Origin: Gnetum montanum
Lineage: Eukaryota; Streptophyta; Gnetopsida; Gnetales; Gnetaceae
DNA: 64,000 bases
Direction: 5' to 3'
Assembly: GCA_015680685.1 (NCBI GenBank)
Contig: MNCI01004170.1
Location: 266,821 to 330,820 of the forward strand
Shown piece by piece: positions 34,694-45,512 of the stretch. A model generated the notes under the pieces. That model worked only from the letters and a program-made list of their open reading frames with translations, had not been told where the DNA came from and did not search any database. The translations under genes and the position numbers were made by a program. Each line of letters begins with the position of its first letter. The stretch's first letter is position 1.

Positions 34694-36117
34694 GAACCCT
34701 TGGACATGGCCTTAGAAAGATATTATTCATTGTTAAACAACTGTCCAGGCCATGGGTTTTCCAAAGAAAGGCTAATGTACCATATCATTGATGGGCTATG
34801 TAATGCAACCAGAGAAACCTTAGGAATGTATGCCCAAGGTCAACTATACGAACTACGAATCCATCAAATCCAAGATCTTATTAAGCGGGTAGCAAAAGAA
34901 GAAGGAGATATGGCTAGATGGGAGAGTGTTGAAAAACATCAATGGGACCAAAATTTCAACTCAACAAAGGTCCATAATCATAAAAAGGAGAAATCAACCA
35001 ATCTCAAGGTGGAAACATCATCTTTGCCAATACAAAAAACATTAGAAGAAGTCGAGGCAAAGATCAATAAGATGTTGGAATGGATGAATCGAAAGTGTGG
35101 AGAATATATCAGTATTATTGGAGATAGAGTTCTGACAACCCAAGAAGTAGGATGAAATAGTAGACAACCGGAAAGAAGGGATAAGGAAAATAAGAGCTCA
35201 ACTGCCAATCATATGTATGAATGCAACATATGCCCATACGATCACCCCAAGGGCCAATGCCCAATACTATTACATTTACATGAGCATTGGGAAAACACGT
35301 TACATCCAGAGTTCATACAAAGATATTGTGTTCGATCACAGTGGCAACAATCCCAGTCGTGGGGGAGACCACCACTCAAATGGAGACACCCTTCATACCA
35401 TCTGAACCCAAACGCTTATCTTGTTCAACATCCTGTTTCTCCAATTGGGCCAACATACTCTATCTCACCACACTACTATTCTCCACAATACTATCAACCC
35501 ATGCCTCCAACACAACCACCACCTTGTGCACCTTATACTCCTCCAAACTTTAACATTCTCATCCTTTCCCTCCTTCTACAGCACCACCAACTGTTCCTAA
35601 GGTGTCTGCACCATCACAACAACCCATGAATGACATTTGTGCTACTGCTACTAACAGCAGTGAAAAGCCTCATCAACATCAAAAGAGTCCTTTCTTTAAA
35701 CATGGCCGTAAGAAAGGACACAACAATTCCAAGGCCACTGCATCTTCCAACTCAGCACAAGTCCCACATTGTAGTGCACCCTTACCTTCGAACCCAACGC
35801 CTCATGTAACTTTGTCAGGGCCACCAACTCACACTCCAACAACAATTCGGCCTAATGAACACAATCATTGAAGGCAACATCTCAATCCTTGCATACCATC
35901 TAACGGTCCCAAACATCATAGTGGGTCAACTTGTTATCCAGGAACTACATCGTATAAAGTGCCCCACTATGCTTATTATAATCAAGTGTGTGAACCCCAA
36001 TGGGGTAAGTATGGACCTGTTCCAATATTTCCAACATGCAAGGATCCTCATCATCCATTTATTAATCCTTACCATGCTCAACCGATTAGTTATGGGGGAT
36101 ATCCTCCATTCCAATAA
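34694..36117 (+). pseudogene. E3 gag (5' end in gap, broken)
   Basis: The Gag core resumes after the gap with EPLDMALERYYSLLNNCPGH. It continues with RETLGMYAQGQLYELRIHQI (about 34,810-34,870) and VAKEEGDMARWE, a match to E2 and E5 gag. The first open stretch is 34,700-35,155. A zinc-knuckle-like ECNICPYDHPKGQC (about 35,219-35,260) has spacing C-x2-C-x3-H-x4-C, one residue shorter than the common CCHC knuckle. A long Pro/Gln/Tyr-rich tail follows in shifted frames and ends at FQ-stop-stop (36,114-36,120). No Pol follows. Confidence 0.82.
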
Positions 36118-37500
36118 TAAACAGGATCAATAAATATTTTTCATTTTCTTTAACTTTTTAAATTTTTTTTCTAGTTTTTCTTTTTTCAACTTTTTGTTTT
36201 ATCTTTTTGTGTTTTTGTATTTTTGTCTTTTTACGTTTTTGTAAGTAATCTTATCTATGAATAAGACACTCATGTGGATCGTTGGTTGAGGTGTGTTCTA
36301 TGTTATTAAGTCATGAATGATCAATTATTTGGACAGTGAGCCCATTACACCCACTCATCCATTCTACAAATAAGAGGTTCTGTTTGAGGGTACCATGATA
36401 TTCTTAAAATTCTTAAAACTTAAAATTAATTTTGTGTTCATTGTACCCAGAATGAAGAAGGATGGACCAAGAGGGAATGATTAGGGTGTGACATCAAGGG
36501 GACTTGTGGATTCTCTTTGGTGACGACTGTGGCTGTTATCATGCAATGTGGTTGTACTAAGATCCTTGTAGATCTAATGAAAAATGGGAGTAAGAGTAAT
36601 CAAAAGGCACTCAAAAATCAAATGTTATTCTAGGGGGTCCCACTAGAAAGACATGCATCCATGCCTGAAGGTTGGCAGCTTCTCTAGTTTTAGTAATGAG
36701 AAAAAGAAACAAAAAGGAGAGAGAGAAGAAAAAGAAAAAGAAAAGTGCCACAAAACAAAAATCGCTCCTCCCTTGAATAAAACGCCAAGTGATCGTACGC
36801 CGTGTTGTTATGGTATTCTCATAGTTGTTCATCATGGGATGAAACAATGCGATGTCACTGATTAGAGGAATGGACTTGGTCCTGATCTTGGAACGATGGG
36901 TTAATGACACCTTAATCATGCTTTACACGTAGGATTCACTATGCCCTGGGTCAGTTACCTCATGTCCTAATCTCTACGATCCCTTTCTATAGTTCATCTC
37001 ATCTCACTGTTTGTATAATTGTAGCTCATGTCCCGTGTAGCATAGAATTTTCATCTCATGCTGGTGATATTTACATGTGTGTGTTTTGTGGAGTTAGTGT
37101 GAATTACATTTAACCCTTATAGTTCCCACGGACATTGTAAGTGTGGTTACACAAGGGCATTATAGGTTGAAACCTTCTTTGGGGAGGATCCACTTGTGTA
37201 ATCTTCTGTAATCTTCGCTTATGACACACCTCAAACACACAATTTCTTACCCTCAGCTTAATTTTTCAATTGATTTTCTTCCCCTACTATTATCCCTCTA
37301 AATTTGAATGTTCCACTGTACCATTACATTCCCTTTTTCTTCACCACCAAGTTTTTATTACTAATGTTCACATCATTATCATTCATTATGCCTCTCGAAT
37401 TAATGAAATTACCCTAGAACATTTTGATCATAGCCAATGTCCTCAATTTTCAACTTCAATTTCAAGAAAAATCTTTAAAAATTTGGTATTTCCTTGGTGT
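36118..37500 (+). other. E3 conserved spacer module
   Basis: Non-coding. A T-rich stretch comes first, then GACATGCATCCATGCCTGAAGG (36,650), an ACAATGCGATGTCACTG block (about 36,844) and the stem-loop at 37,145-37,203. The same blocks in the same order occur in E4 (55,680-57,060) and E5 (61,900-63,330), which shows conservation without a reading frame. Confidence 0.8.
37145..37203 (+). promoter_or_regulatory. conserved stem-loop, E3 copy
   Basis: GGTTACACAAG pairs with CTTGTGTAATC over 11 base pairs, including one G-U. The loop contains CTTTGGGGAGGATCCA. Confidence 0.7.
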
Positions 37501-37509
37501 CTCACATCA

Positions 37510-37640
37510 CTAGGGATGCGATATCGCGTATCGCGTCCCACATGATATTGCGTACGCGATGTACCGTACGCGATATCGCATCTCATCCGCCTATAAATAG
37601 GTGCCCCCGTCGCAACACTTAGCATCATTTTCTCATTCAC
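37510..37640 (+). promoter_or_regulatory. E3 internal U3-like promoter block
   Basis: GCGATATCGCG, CGTACGCGATG and TACGCGATATCGCATC palindromes (37,517-37,582) are followed by TATAAATA at 37,592-37,599. This is the same design as the LTR U3 regions but in the middle of the element, ahead of the extra ORF. The sequence downstream is not an LTR copy, so this is not a nested solo LTR. Confidence 0.7.
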
Positions 37641-37769
37641 ACAAGAGGATTTTTTGCAATTTTTCTCTGCAACTTGCGATTTCGTGACCCTTTCTTTTCT
37701 CACTCGATCTCGCTCACTGGTACTCCAATTTTTATTCCGTTTGAACCTACTTGAACCCGGAGTGTTCAG

Positions 37770-37790
37770 TTTAGTTGTGGGGGAGACATG
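37770..37790 (+). promoter_or_regulatory. internal polypurine-like tract (E3)
   Basis: TTTAGTTGTGGGGGAGAC shares TTTAGTTGTGGGGG with the 3' polypurine tract at 40,979-40,993. It could prime plus-strand synthesis internally. Confidence 0.55.
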
Positions 37791-38068
37791 CTTGCCGAAA
37801 AGTGCCTAACTTTTTTGAAATTTATCATCACCCAAAGGACATCAGTTAGGGTAATTAACTAACACTTAGAATAATTGTGCCTAAAAATCATTTAACCCTT
37901 AGGTATACCGGGGAACTAAATGGAAACCACCTAAGTCATAGGACCTATTACTACAAATGTTTGAGCATTATTACACGTGATAACATAAGATCTTTAACTA
38001 ATGGAAGCAGTAAGGTATAACTTAACTTCCAAAACGACCTTACTAATGCTTGGCCCGTGTGATTGCAA

Positions 38069-38935
38069 ATGGCCCTGAAACACGGACAGCAAGAAGGTCC
38101 TACTCAAGATGGGAGAAAATGAACTCGGAGAGGTGGAAGACAAGGTCCTGTCAGACAACATGCAAAACAGGAGGAGCAGTCATTCAGCATCCATCAAGAT
38201 GAACCTCCTACTAGACAATCCGGGTAGGTAGAAGGAGGAGTTGTTGTAGTGCCTGAATCGAGACAACAACTCACATTGCCCCCGGAATGTGTTCAAGCCA
38301 TCCACGGGAAGTTCACATTCGATGTGGTGATTGTGGAATTGAACTTTGATTCATTTGTAGAGTTCGCTCTTGAGGCTGTTAGGGATCACCTCAAAGGATC
38401 CCCATTTTATCCTATCCTCTCTGAAAGCGGCGCCTGGTACTTAGGAGAAACGTACCAATTTTGGCACAATAGGGTGCAAGGCACAACTGTAAATATTTGT
38501 GGAGTGACTGTAGACTTCTCTGCGTAGGCAATTTCGAAAGTGTTAAACCTTCCGAATACAAGCCCCCATGTTGCTTGGTTATCTACCCATTCGGACCCCG
38601 ATGTGCGTAAGGATTGGTTAGAGAAGGCTTATGGTAGAGGTAAAGCATTTGGTGAACTGACGATGGAAGAGAGAGTTTATTTCAAAATTGGAACATATCA
38701 CCTCTTCCCCACAAAAGGCTTGAAAAGAATATACACATATGCGGTGAGAGGATGTGCAGTGTTGATGGAAAAGGTTAACGCTAACCTATCCCATCTATAT
38801 TTGATAGAGATCGTGAGGCGATTTGAAGAACGGAAGACAGGGAAGATGGCGTTGCCTTTCCCCTGTCTTATCAAAAAGCTTTGCCAACATGCTGGTATCC
38901 AGGGATACACTAATGATGTCCTCCGAAAAGCTTAG
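38069..38935 (+). pseudogene. plant-transposon-protein-like ORF (extra ORF, domain 1), near-intact
   Basis: One register from ATG 38,069 to TAG 38,933-38,935 with three internal stops (about 38,120, 38,228 and 38,525), each explained by one C-to-T or G-to-A change. The N-terminus is basic and disordered (TRRGGRQGPVRQHA). The folded part (about 38,285-38,915) reads FVEFALEAVRDHL, then GVTVDFSA, KVLNLPN, YHLFPTKGLKRIYTYAVRGC, ANLSHLYLIEIVRRFEE and ALPFPCLIKKLCQHAGI. This layout matches the 'putative plant transposon protein' domain often carried by Athila-type elements. Its biochemical role is not established. A decayed homologue is in E4 (57,734-58,200). Confidence 0.72.
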
Positions 38936-40839
38936 ACTGCTTCATATGCTGAATTACTAAAGGCGCCAGCTCCAAGAAAGTGCACTAGCAAGGAGTTGAG
39001 ACTAGAACAAGAAGAACAAGAAGAAGAACATGTTGTTGGAACCAATCAACCTCCAGCCACAAGTCCCAGCCAACAATAGGAAGCAAGGCCTAGCATAGGT
39101 CAGGATCAACCGTCACCACCATAAGACTACAGATCGTCGATGAGCCATCTAAGGGCCATCACTAAGATGGTTAGTTGGGGAAGTTGTGATGACATAATCT
39201 CTTCCGCATCATCGATGATGCCGAACAACCTACAGTTTTACTAGATTGCACAAGAGGAGAAATATCCATTCAAACAGGAGGAGGGGAAAGTAGAAGGTCA
39301 CAACAGATCTCAGGGAACGTGGCATCTTTCCAGGTGCAGTTAGAGACTGGTGAAGGGCCACTGTGGTGGTCATGCAACACCAGAATGTCACGGGAGCTGC
39401 AGATGTGGTCACAGATCACATCAAGGAATCCTTCAATGTACCTGTTGTGCCACCAGAAGATCTTACAGGAGCATGGGATGCTCAAACTTTGGCCGGAACC
39501 TCGATGACTCCTGCGGAACATGAGGATGTGCTTGATAGATTGCTTCAAACAGGGCAAGTTCTGACGTCCCTGTTTGACATTAATCAGGATGTAACAGCAA
39601 TTCAATCAGACCTCATTTCCACAAAGGGAAAACTAGTTTTAACAAAGGTAAGGGTAGAGCATGCTGAAGCTGAAGTGCATAGACTACAAGAGCAGCTCGT
39701 GGCCTTACAAGTAGCTCAGCGGGATCCTTTGCAATTCGTTCCCGCAGACCAGTTAGAAAATTTTAGAACGAAGCAACTAACAAAATTAATTGCAGAAAAT
39801 AAAAAGGTGGTAGAAGAAAAGGAGATGGCCAGTTGGGATGCTTCCGCAGCAAAGGTGCAAACTCATGCACATCTTAAGAAACTCAAGGCCTTAGAAGAAG
39901 AAAACAAGCAGTTGGTTGCAGACAACCTTCGATTGACCACTGTAGAGAAATAGAAGAACGTTCTCGATGAACACTTTTATCAATTACGAGAAAAATTCAT
40001 CCGAGTCAACCAAGACGTAAGCCGTTTAGCCAAAGAAAATAGAACCCTCTTGATGGAGGAGGTACGCGCTATTCGCCAAAAGTTAGCAATTAAGATAAGC
40101 GCGTGGCAGAATGAGGCTAAACGACATGAGAAGCTAAAGGAGCACTTCCAGGATTAGGTAGGGATGTACAAACAGATCCTAGAGAAGGAGATCCATATGG
40201 CCAAGGCCCAAATCAACACTATCAGTGCTCAACATACTGATTGGTGGGCCATATTGGACACATATGCCTTCACCCACCAAGTGGAAGTTAAGAACCGGGA
40301 CCTGCAAATCCAAGACTTGACAGAGTACATGGAGTTGGCAAACCTTAGATATGCCAACCTTGCCATGTTAATAGCAGGGTGCCCAAGGTCAGAGCTCGAG
40401 TAGTAGGCAGCTTCCATCCACATTAAATTTGAAGCAAAATTTGCAGAGCGCAAGAAGCTGGTGGAGAAACTAGATGTTGTAAATTCTGAACTTGAGGTGG
40501 TAAAAGCCAGCTATCAGGGACAAAAAGATGTTGCAACTAACTTGGCTTGATGGCTAACGGACCTTCACGAATACAAGAACAAAGCCAAAGCCTATGAAGA
40601 GGAACGATGGGTGTTCGCGGTATGGTATGTCAAAGCCAACCAGATATTCCCGCAACTACCCTATCCGTGGGAAGTGCCGACTCCGTCAAACATCGAAACA
40701 TTAGCATGGACAGCACAGGACCCTTGGACCGAAGAGGAGAATCTCCAGGCCATAGTTCAACGCCATCAAGCTTCAAATCTTGGAGCACATGATAAATGGA
40801 AAGCGCCCGTGGAGGAGCCATCGCCACCAAGAACTACAT
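38936..40839 (+). pseudogene. coiled-coil ORF (extra ORF, part 2), broken
   Basis: After a Glu-rich linker (EEQEEEHVV) and frameshifts, a long register (39,363-40,839) is coding with six stops. It is rich in heptads: VRVEHAEAEVHRLQEQLVAL, KLIAENKKVVEEKE, LKKLKALEEENKQLVADN, then EHFYQLREKF and LIEKL-type repeats. The C-terminus has WVFAVWYVKANQIFPQLPYP and ends TAC-ATG-A after PSPPRTT. Together with domain 1 it probably formed one protein of about 900 residues. Coiled-coil tails after this domain are common in plant elements; the function is unknown. Confidence 0.65.
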
Positions 40840-40978
40840 GAGTTCCGCATTTTTTGTAGTTGTAGAATTTTTTTGTGTTGTGTCTTCCCACACTGTGGCA
40901 TCATTTCATTTGTTTTCCCCATCTAATAATCCCATACCTATCCACTGTGTAATCATTGTAACTCGAGGACGAGTTTTT

Positions 40979-40995
40979 ATTTAGTTGTGGGGGTA
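40979..40995 (+). promoter_or_regulatory. E3 3' polypurine tract
   Basis: TTTAGTTGTGGGGGTA directly before the LTR start TGATGGG. It is preceded by AACTCGAGGACGAGTTT, a sequence usual at the 3' end of plant Ty3/gypsy elements. Confidence 0.82.
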
Positions 40996-41819
40996 TGATG
41001 GGACGCAATATCGCATGGGCTGCGATATCGCATCCCGCCGCGATATCACGTCTTCCCCTGCGATATCGCAGTCCACCGCAATGTCTATAAATAAGAAGCA
41101 GCTCTCCCTTGTTCATCATTAGGAGTTAGATTGTAGGGAAGCTCTGGCAGTTTGATCCCTCCAGAGATAGACTATTTTCCTGTGTTTGCCCACAGTGTGG
41201 TGAATGTAATTGTACGACATTTTTTATTCGAGTGTGACGTACTTGGACACGCACATGACCGGCAATAAAGATCGAGATTACTTCATCATTGCAGCATTCA
41301 CTTTGTTGTTTATTTATTTATTTAATTGTTATTTATTGCTTTCCTAATTAGTCTCTCTCACCCTTATCTCCTAGAACGTGGAATGAGTACGACTTGATTA
41401 CGAGCATTTTAAGTGTGACTACTTGGTAGCCTAGTGGCGTACCCGGGATCTGCACTTGGTAATCCTAGTGGTAGTCATGCACGAAGTCCAAGATGTGTAC
41501 GGATGATCAAGGAACGGATGCTCATTGCACTTAGGCTAGATTAGATTCTCTTACCCTTTTCCTCCTAGCTTAGCTTAGTTAATATTATTTTTCACTGCCT
41601 TCAAGAGTAGTGTTAGATTAGGATCACATCATACACCTCACTCTGGACTAAACCATACGTGACAAATATAATACTAGTCTAGGTGGGAAGACAGCGAACT
41701 GAAACCTAAGGATAACTGTCTAGGTGCCACAACTAGTCCATCTGCAGAGTTCGACCAGATCACATGTGAGAACACTTGTATTCGTATGGTTGAGTGTAGG
41801 GGTACCTCGCCACTCATCA
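40996..41819 (+). repeat. E3 3' LTR
   Basis: 824 bp, TGATGGGACGC...CTCATCA. Four GATATC-type palindromes lie at about 41,005-41,070, TATAAATA at 41,086-41,093 and CAATAAAG at about 41,263. Confidence 0.92.
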
Positions 41820-41824
41820 AATAG

Positions 41825-44800
41825 GATATGGATTATTAGGCTTGGTTTGCCTAAATCTAAGGGAAAGGTTAACATGGTGGAATACCTTATTATCATATAA
41901 CAAGTGGCAGCTTCCTTACTAACCTCCTCACTAATATCCCTTACCATTTAATTATATGTGATCTATGTTTAGCTTAACTTTCTTATGTTCACTAACGATT
42001 AGAATCTAGATAAGGTTATGCAATACCGAATTGCTGGGATTTGGACATTCTAAGGATGATAAAACTTAATAATAGTGTAATGTTTTGAAAGACTTGTTTG
42101 TAGTCAATTAACCTTATGAAGAAAATACAATGGATTATTTAATCACTTTCTTAAGTTGGGACATGGCCATTTTAAACCTTAGACAACTAAAAAAAAAGTT
42201 TATCTTTATCAAGAGATGGTTAAGAATTATTTGAATCCATGTTACACTTAAAGTATTATTGGATCTCATTGAAGTCTAATCATTGATATCCATGGAAGTC
42301 AATTGGAAAATGTCTTCTTCATTGACATGGTTCATCTTTGACATGATATGCATCCAATGATTGTTTATGGTTCTTCTTGAATCATGACTCGCCATTCATC
42401 ATTGGATTGTAGTCAACCCTTGATTTTGATTGGCTTTGGGTCATGGTTTGCTCTTATACTAATTATGACATCTTGTTCCTGAATGTCGTGACAAACTTTC
42501 AATATATATAACATTCAACATTCATCATAATCATCATCATCATCTTAGCCTTATTCCAATAAAATGAGGTCCACTATATAAGTTCTTTTTTACTATTTGC
42601 CTCTATGAAAAGCTAGATATTTGTTTATTTGTAGTTTATTCAAATCATCCTCAATTGTTGTTTTTTCATATCTTCTTCGGTCTTCATTTTAATGGCTTTC
42701 CTAGATTAGCGATGCAACATCCTTTTTTTATAGACTCATTGTCTAATCTTCTTTGTAACATTTGACATTATACGTAATACATGCGATAAAGAAAATGCAA
42801 AAGGAAATGAAAATGAAACTTTATTAATGTGAAAATAATGTAACTCAATCATGCTCTGAAGATTCCTTGGGATTATCTTCCTTTAACATCTATCCCTTAA
42901 AGGCGATCTAGCACTATCACCATAGTTAGGCCCTAAGATCAAATGGGCGATCACTCACTTTCCTATCCCACTTCACCTAGCACCTATTATTTGTCCTTAT
43001 TAACTCCACAACTACATTTTGATATGACCTCTAATTCCCAAGTAGAAATACCTTACATGCCCAATATTACAATATATCTTTTCAAATTTTATATCAATAA
43101 TTACATCATTTATTATAAAACAACACCATCGCTAAAAGGATGTAACACATTCCACTATCCCAAATGATACCCTAAATAGATTAATTACCCTTTCTTCAAA
43201 CTAGTAAATTCTAAGTCCTAGCTACACCAGGAAGAACATGTGTCAGTTTTCATTGTTCCTCAACAACTTTCAGAACTTGAACCTGCCTGCTTGTTTGTTT
43301 CGAACAGTACAATGACAGGCAGGCCAATGAGGTTAACATATCCTACGACGCCCAAGTTAGCCATTCTTGAAGAACCATGCTTTACATTATGGCCTCGTAT
43401 TCAATTAGCAACTGTTAAGGGACGTTGGCATATGTGACAAAAACATTGCGAAATCCCTATTCTTGTCCAGCAATGTTCTGTGTCCTATCATGTGATTCTA
43501 CCATTTTTGTTTTCTTTTCTTTTTAAGCTCAAAGCCAAAAATCCAATCCACCCTGCACACTTCCTTTCTCAGCAAAGCCAAAAACGCAATTCGGCCTGCA
43601 CAATTCCTTATCAGTCAGACAACTGAAATCTTCTAAGATGAGGAAAAAGATAAATCAGATCACTAATTTTGATTAAACGCGTGATCATTACACATTGTAA
43701 AAGCCATCTTACGTAAGAATCGAATACCCGTTCAGTGTGATCAAAATTGGCAATTTTCTAATTCAGGATGGTTCTCGCTTTTGGCTCGGTCTACTGGAAT
43801 TTCCAGTCTTATCATCTATCTTTTCTTGATGGCAAAGAAACTTTGAATTCAAGGTGCGCACCCATGCATAATTCTCTGCATTGCCAAAAATATTTTGCCT
43901 GGACTCTATAGATAAAACAGGATGCAGATGCAGATGTTTCTCTCTGCTTTCAGTCAAGCCAAGTCACATATCACAACAATAGAACATGTCCTTGAAGACA
44001 AAAAACATGTAGAAATAGCAAACTAAAACTAGACACACAGGTCCAAAGTTCTTTGAAACAGAGCAGAGAGGTACGATGAACAGTAACATATCATATCTGA
44101 GTGAGTGGCTAAATCTGACTGACAAGCCTCTTCATGAGCAGTTTTTGTTTCCAAACTCTGCTTTTATTTTCAAACCAGGAAAACTCCAGCTTGTCAAGAT
44201 AGCAGCGGCAAATAAGCAAATATAGAAATTGGGCAATGGAAGCACTAAATACATGCTCTGTAACCGTACACTGGCTCATGTGCGGACAAAAAACCCTGCC
44301 TCTTTCAAGATCAGACAGCACAGAGCCCAGAAATATAGCAAAAAGCACAATTTCAGGGAAACCATGACCAATATAGTAAAACCCACCGCGCGCGCGCACA
44401 CACATATATATTAAAGTAACGGATATGACATAAATTAGTCACAAGGGCATCCTTGCAGGGAAATCTGTGTCTTCTTTTGGAAAAATGAATTTGAAAGAAT
44501 AAAACAGAAAAAAAAATGTGGAAAAACTTAAATTCTGTGAATGTAACGTCTAAGAATGGCGGTTCCAATTAAAGCAAAGGAAACTGTTCCCCAGAAAACC
44601 CACAATGAATCGGGAATCTGGATTCTTTTTAGGGGGTTTGAATTTGCTGCTAAAAGCGTTACAGCAGGCTCCCAAATCATATCCTCCTAAAAATAGCTCA
44701 TCACCCTGAATTATTAGCACATTTCATTTTGTAAATAGCCGCTGGTCTTTTAGCCGTCATCTTCAGAGAGAATTCAAAGAATTTTGGGCGGTAGCACGGG

Positions 44801-45000
44801 TCCTCTGGTCTTTTTTCTTTTCTTTTTTTTTGGTATCGGAGAAAAAATTTAGGAAAAAATAAAACAAAAGAAAAAGCAGACGACGCCATTAACCCTGAGG
44901 GGACTGAGCACAAGCAGCAAGGAAAAGGAAATTTTGAATTGCTTCCTTCAAGTGTGAGATTGCAGAATCAAATATCTCACCGGCTCTGGACCTGACCCAG
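41825..45000. other. intergenic region upstream of the MADS-box gene
   Basis: No gene is recognised. Small features: an ATC microsatellite at about 42,528-42,545 and a CG/CA/TA compound microsatellite at 44,388-44,412. From about 43,200 the sequence is less AT-rich and free of element signatures, as expected for sequence close to a gene. Confidence 0.5.
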
Positions 45001-45032
45001 ATTTTGTTTCAGCGGTCATTTTTGGCCACTCT

Positions 45033-45040
45033 TATATATA
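45033..45040 (+). promoter_or_regulatory. candidate TATA box of the MADS-box gene
   Basis: CTTATATATATAC at 45,031-45,043 is the clearest TATA-like site in the 500 bp upstream of the ATG. If used, the 5' leader would be about 450 nt. It is a weak prediction. Confidence 0.3.
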
Positions 45041-45512
45041 TACTTGTCATTCAGCCTCTGCTGTGACACATAGCGACCCTAATCCCGCGTTTGGTTCTAA
45101 TTTTCTGAGCCTCAATCTGAGAATTTGCTCTGCAAATTATCCAGGAATTTCACATCAAAATTCTTGGGGCAATAAGCGTAGGGCAGGTGTAAAGTTTCTC
45201 TGCTTCGGCTTCCGGTCACAGGTTGCATGAATTCTGTCTCTCCCCCTTACTTTTTCTGCTTCTCTTTTTCTTCTTTTCTTCATATTCCGTATTGGAAAGA
45301 CTCTAAAGATAGTAACTCCAAAATTGGCATGGCCCAAATTTGAACAGGACCTTCTGTTTTGGTGCACTGCGTTTCTGCTTCATGGTATGGGAAACAGTTA
45401 CTACTGCTGCCAAAACGCTTAAATTTAAACCCCAGAAAGCTGTTAAATCACACAAGAAGCTCATTCTCATCCTGGGCAATAGAACTACAGACATTTTAGC
45501 AGCAGCAGCAAC

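Larger units (their letters stand above)
33444..41819 (+). mobile_element. E3: non-autonomous Tat/Athila-like element with gag and extra 3' ORF but no pol
   Basis: The 5' LTR starts TGATGGGACG at 33,444 and is cut by an N gap. The 3' LTR is 40,996-41,819. Target duplications are AATCG (33,439-33,443) and AATAG (41,820-41,824), one mismatch. Between them, in order: the gap, gag (34,694-36,117), a conserved spacer, an internal U3-like promoter (37,510-37,640), a plant-transposon-protein-like ORF (38,069-38,935), a coiled-coil ORF (to 40,839), the polypurine tract and the LTR. No protease, RT, RNase H or integrase text exists between gag and the spacer. The gap lies before gag, so it cannot hide pol in the normal position. 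Confidence 0.87.

Noticed and set aside
33654-34730. Open frames of 310-350 residues across the second N gap
   Set aside because: Artefact of the N run; flanks are LTR on the left and gag on the right.
36653-36919. Short open frames on both strands (basic Lys/Glu-rich on +, Phe-rich on -)
   Set aside because: They lie in the conserved non-coding spacer; the A/G-rich and T-rich stretches explain them, and E4/E5 have no equivalent frame.
37510-37640. Interpretation as a nested solo LTR inside E3
   Set aside because: No LTR end (CTCATCA), no primer site and no target duplication; the same block lies at the same relative place in E4 and E5, so it belongs to the element.
42943-43437. Two short + strand frames upstream of the MADS gene
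   Set aside because: 65-74 codons, no recognisable domain, no splice or promoter support; probably chance.
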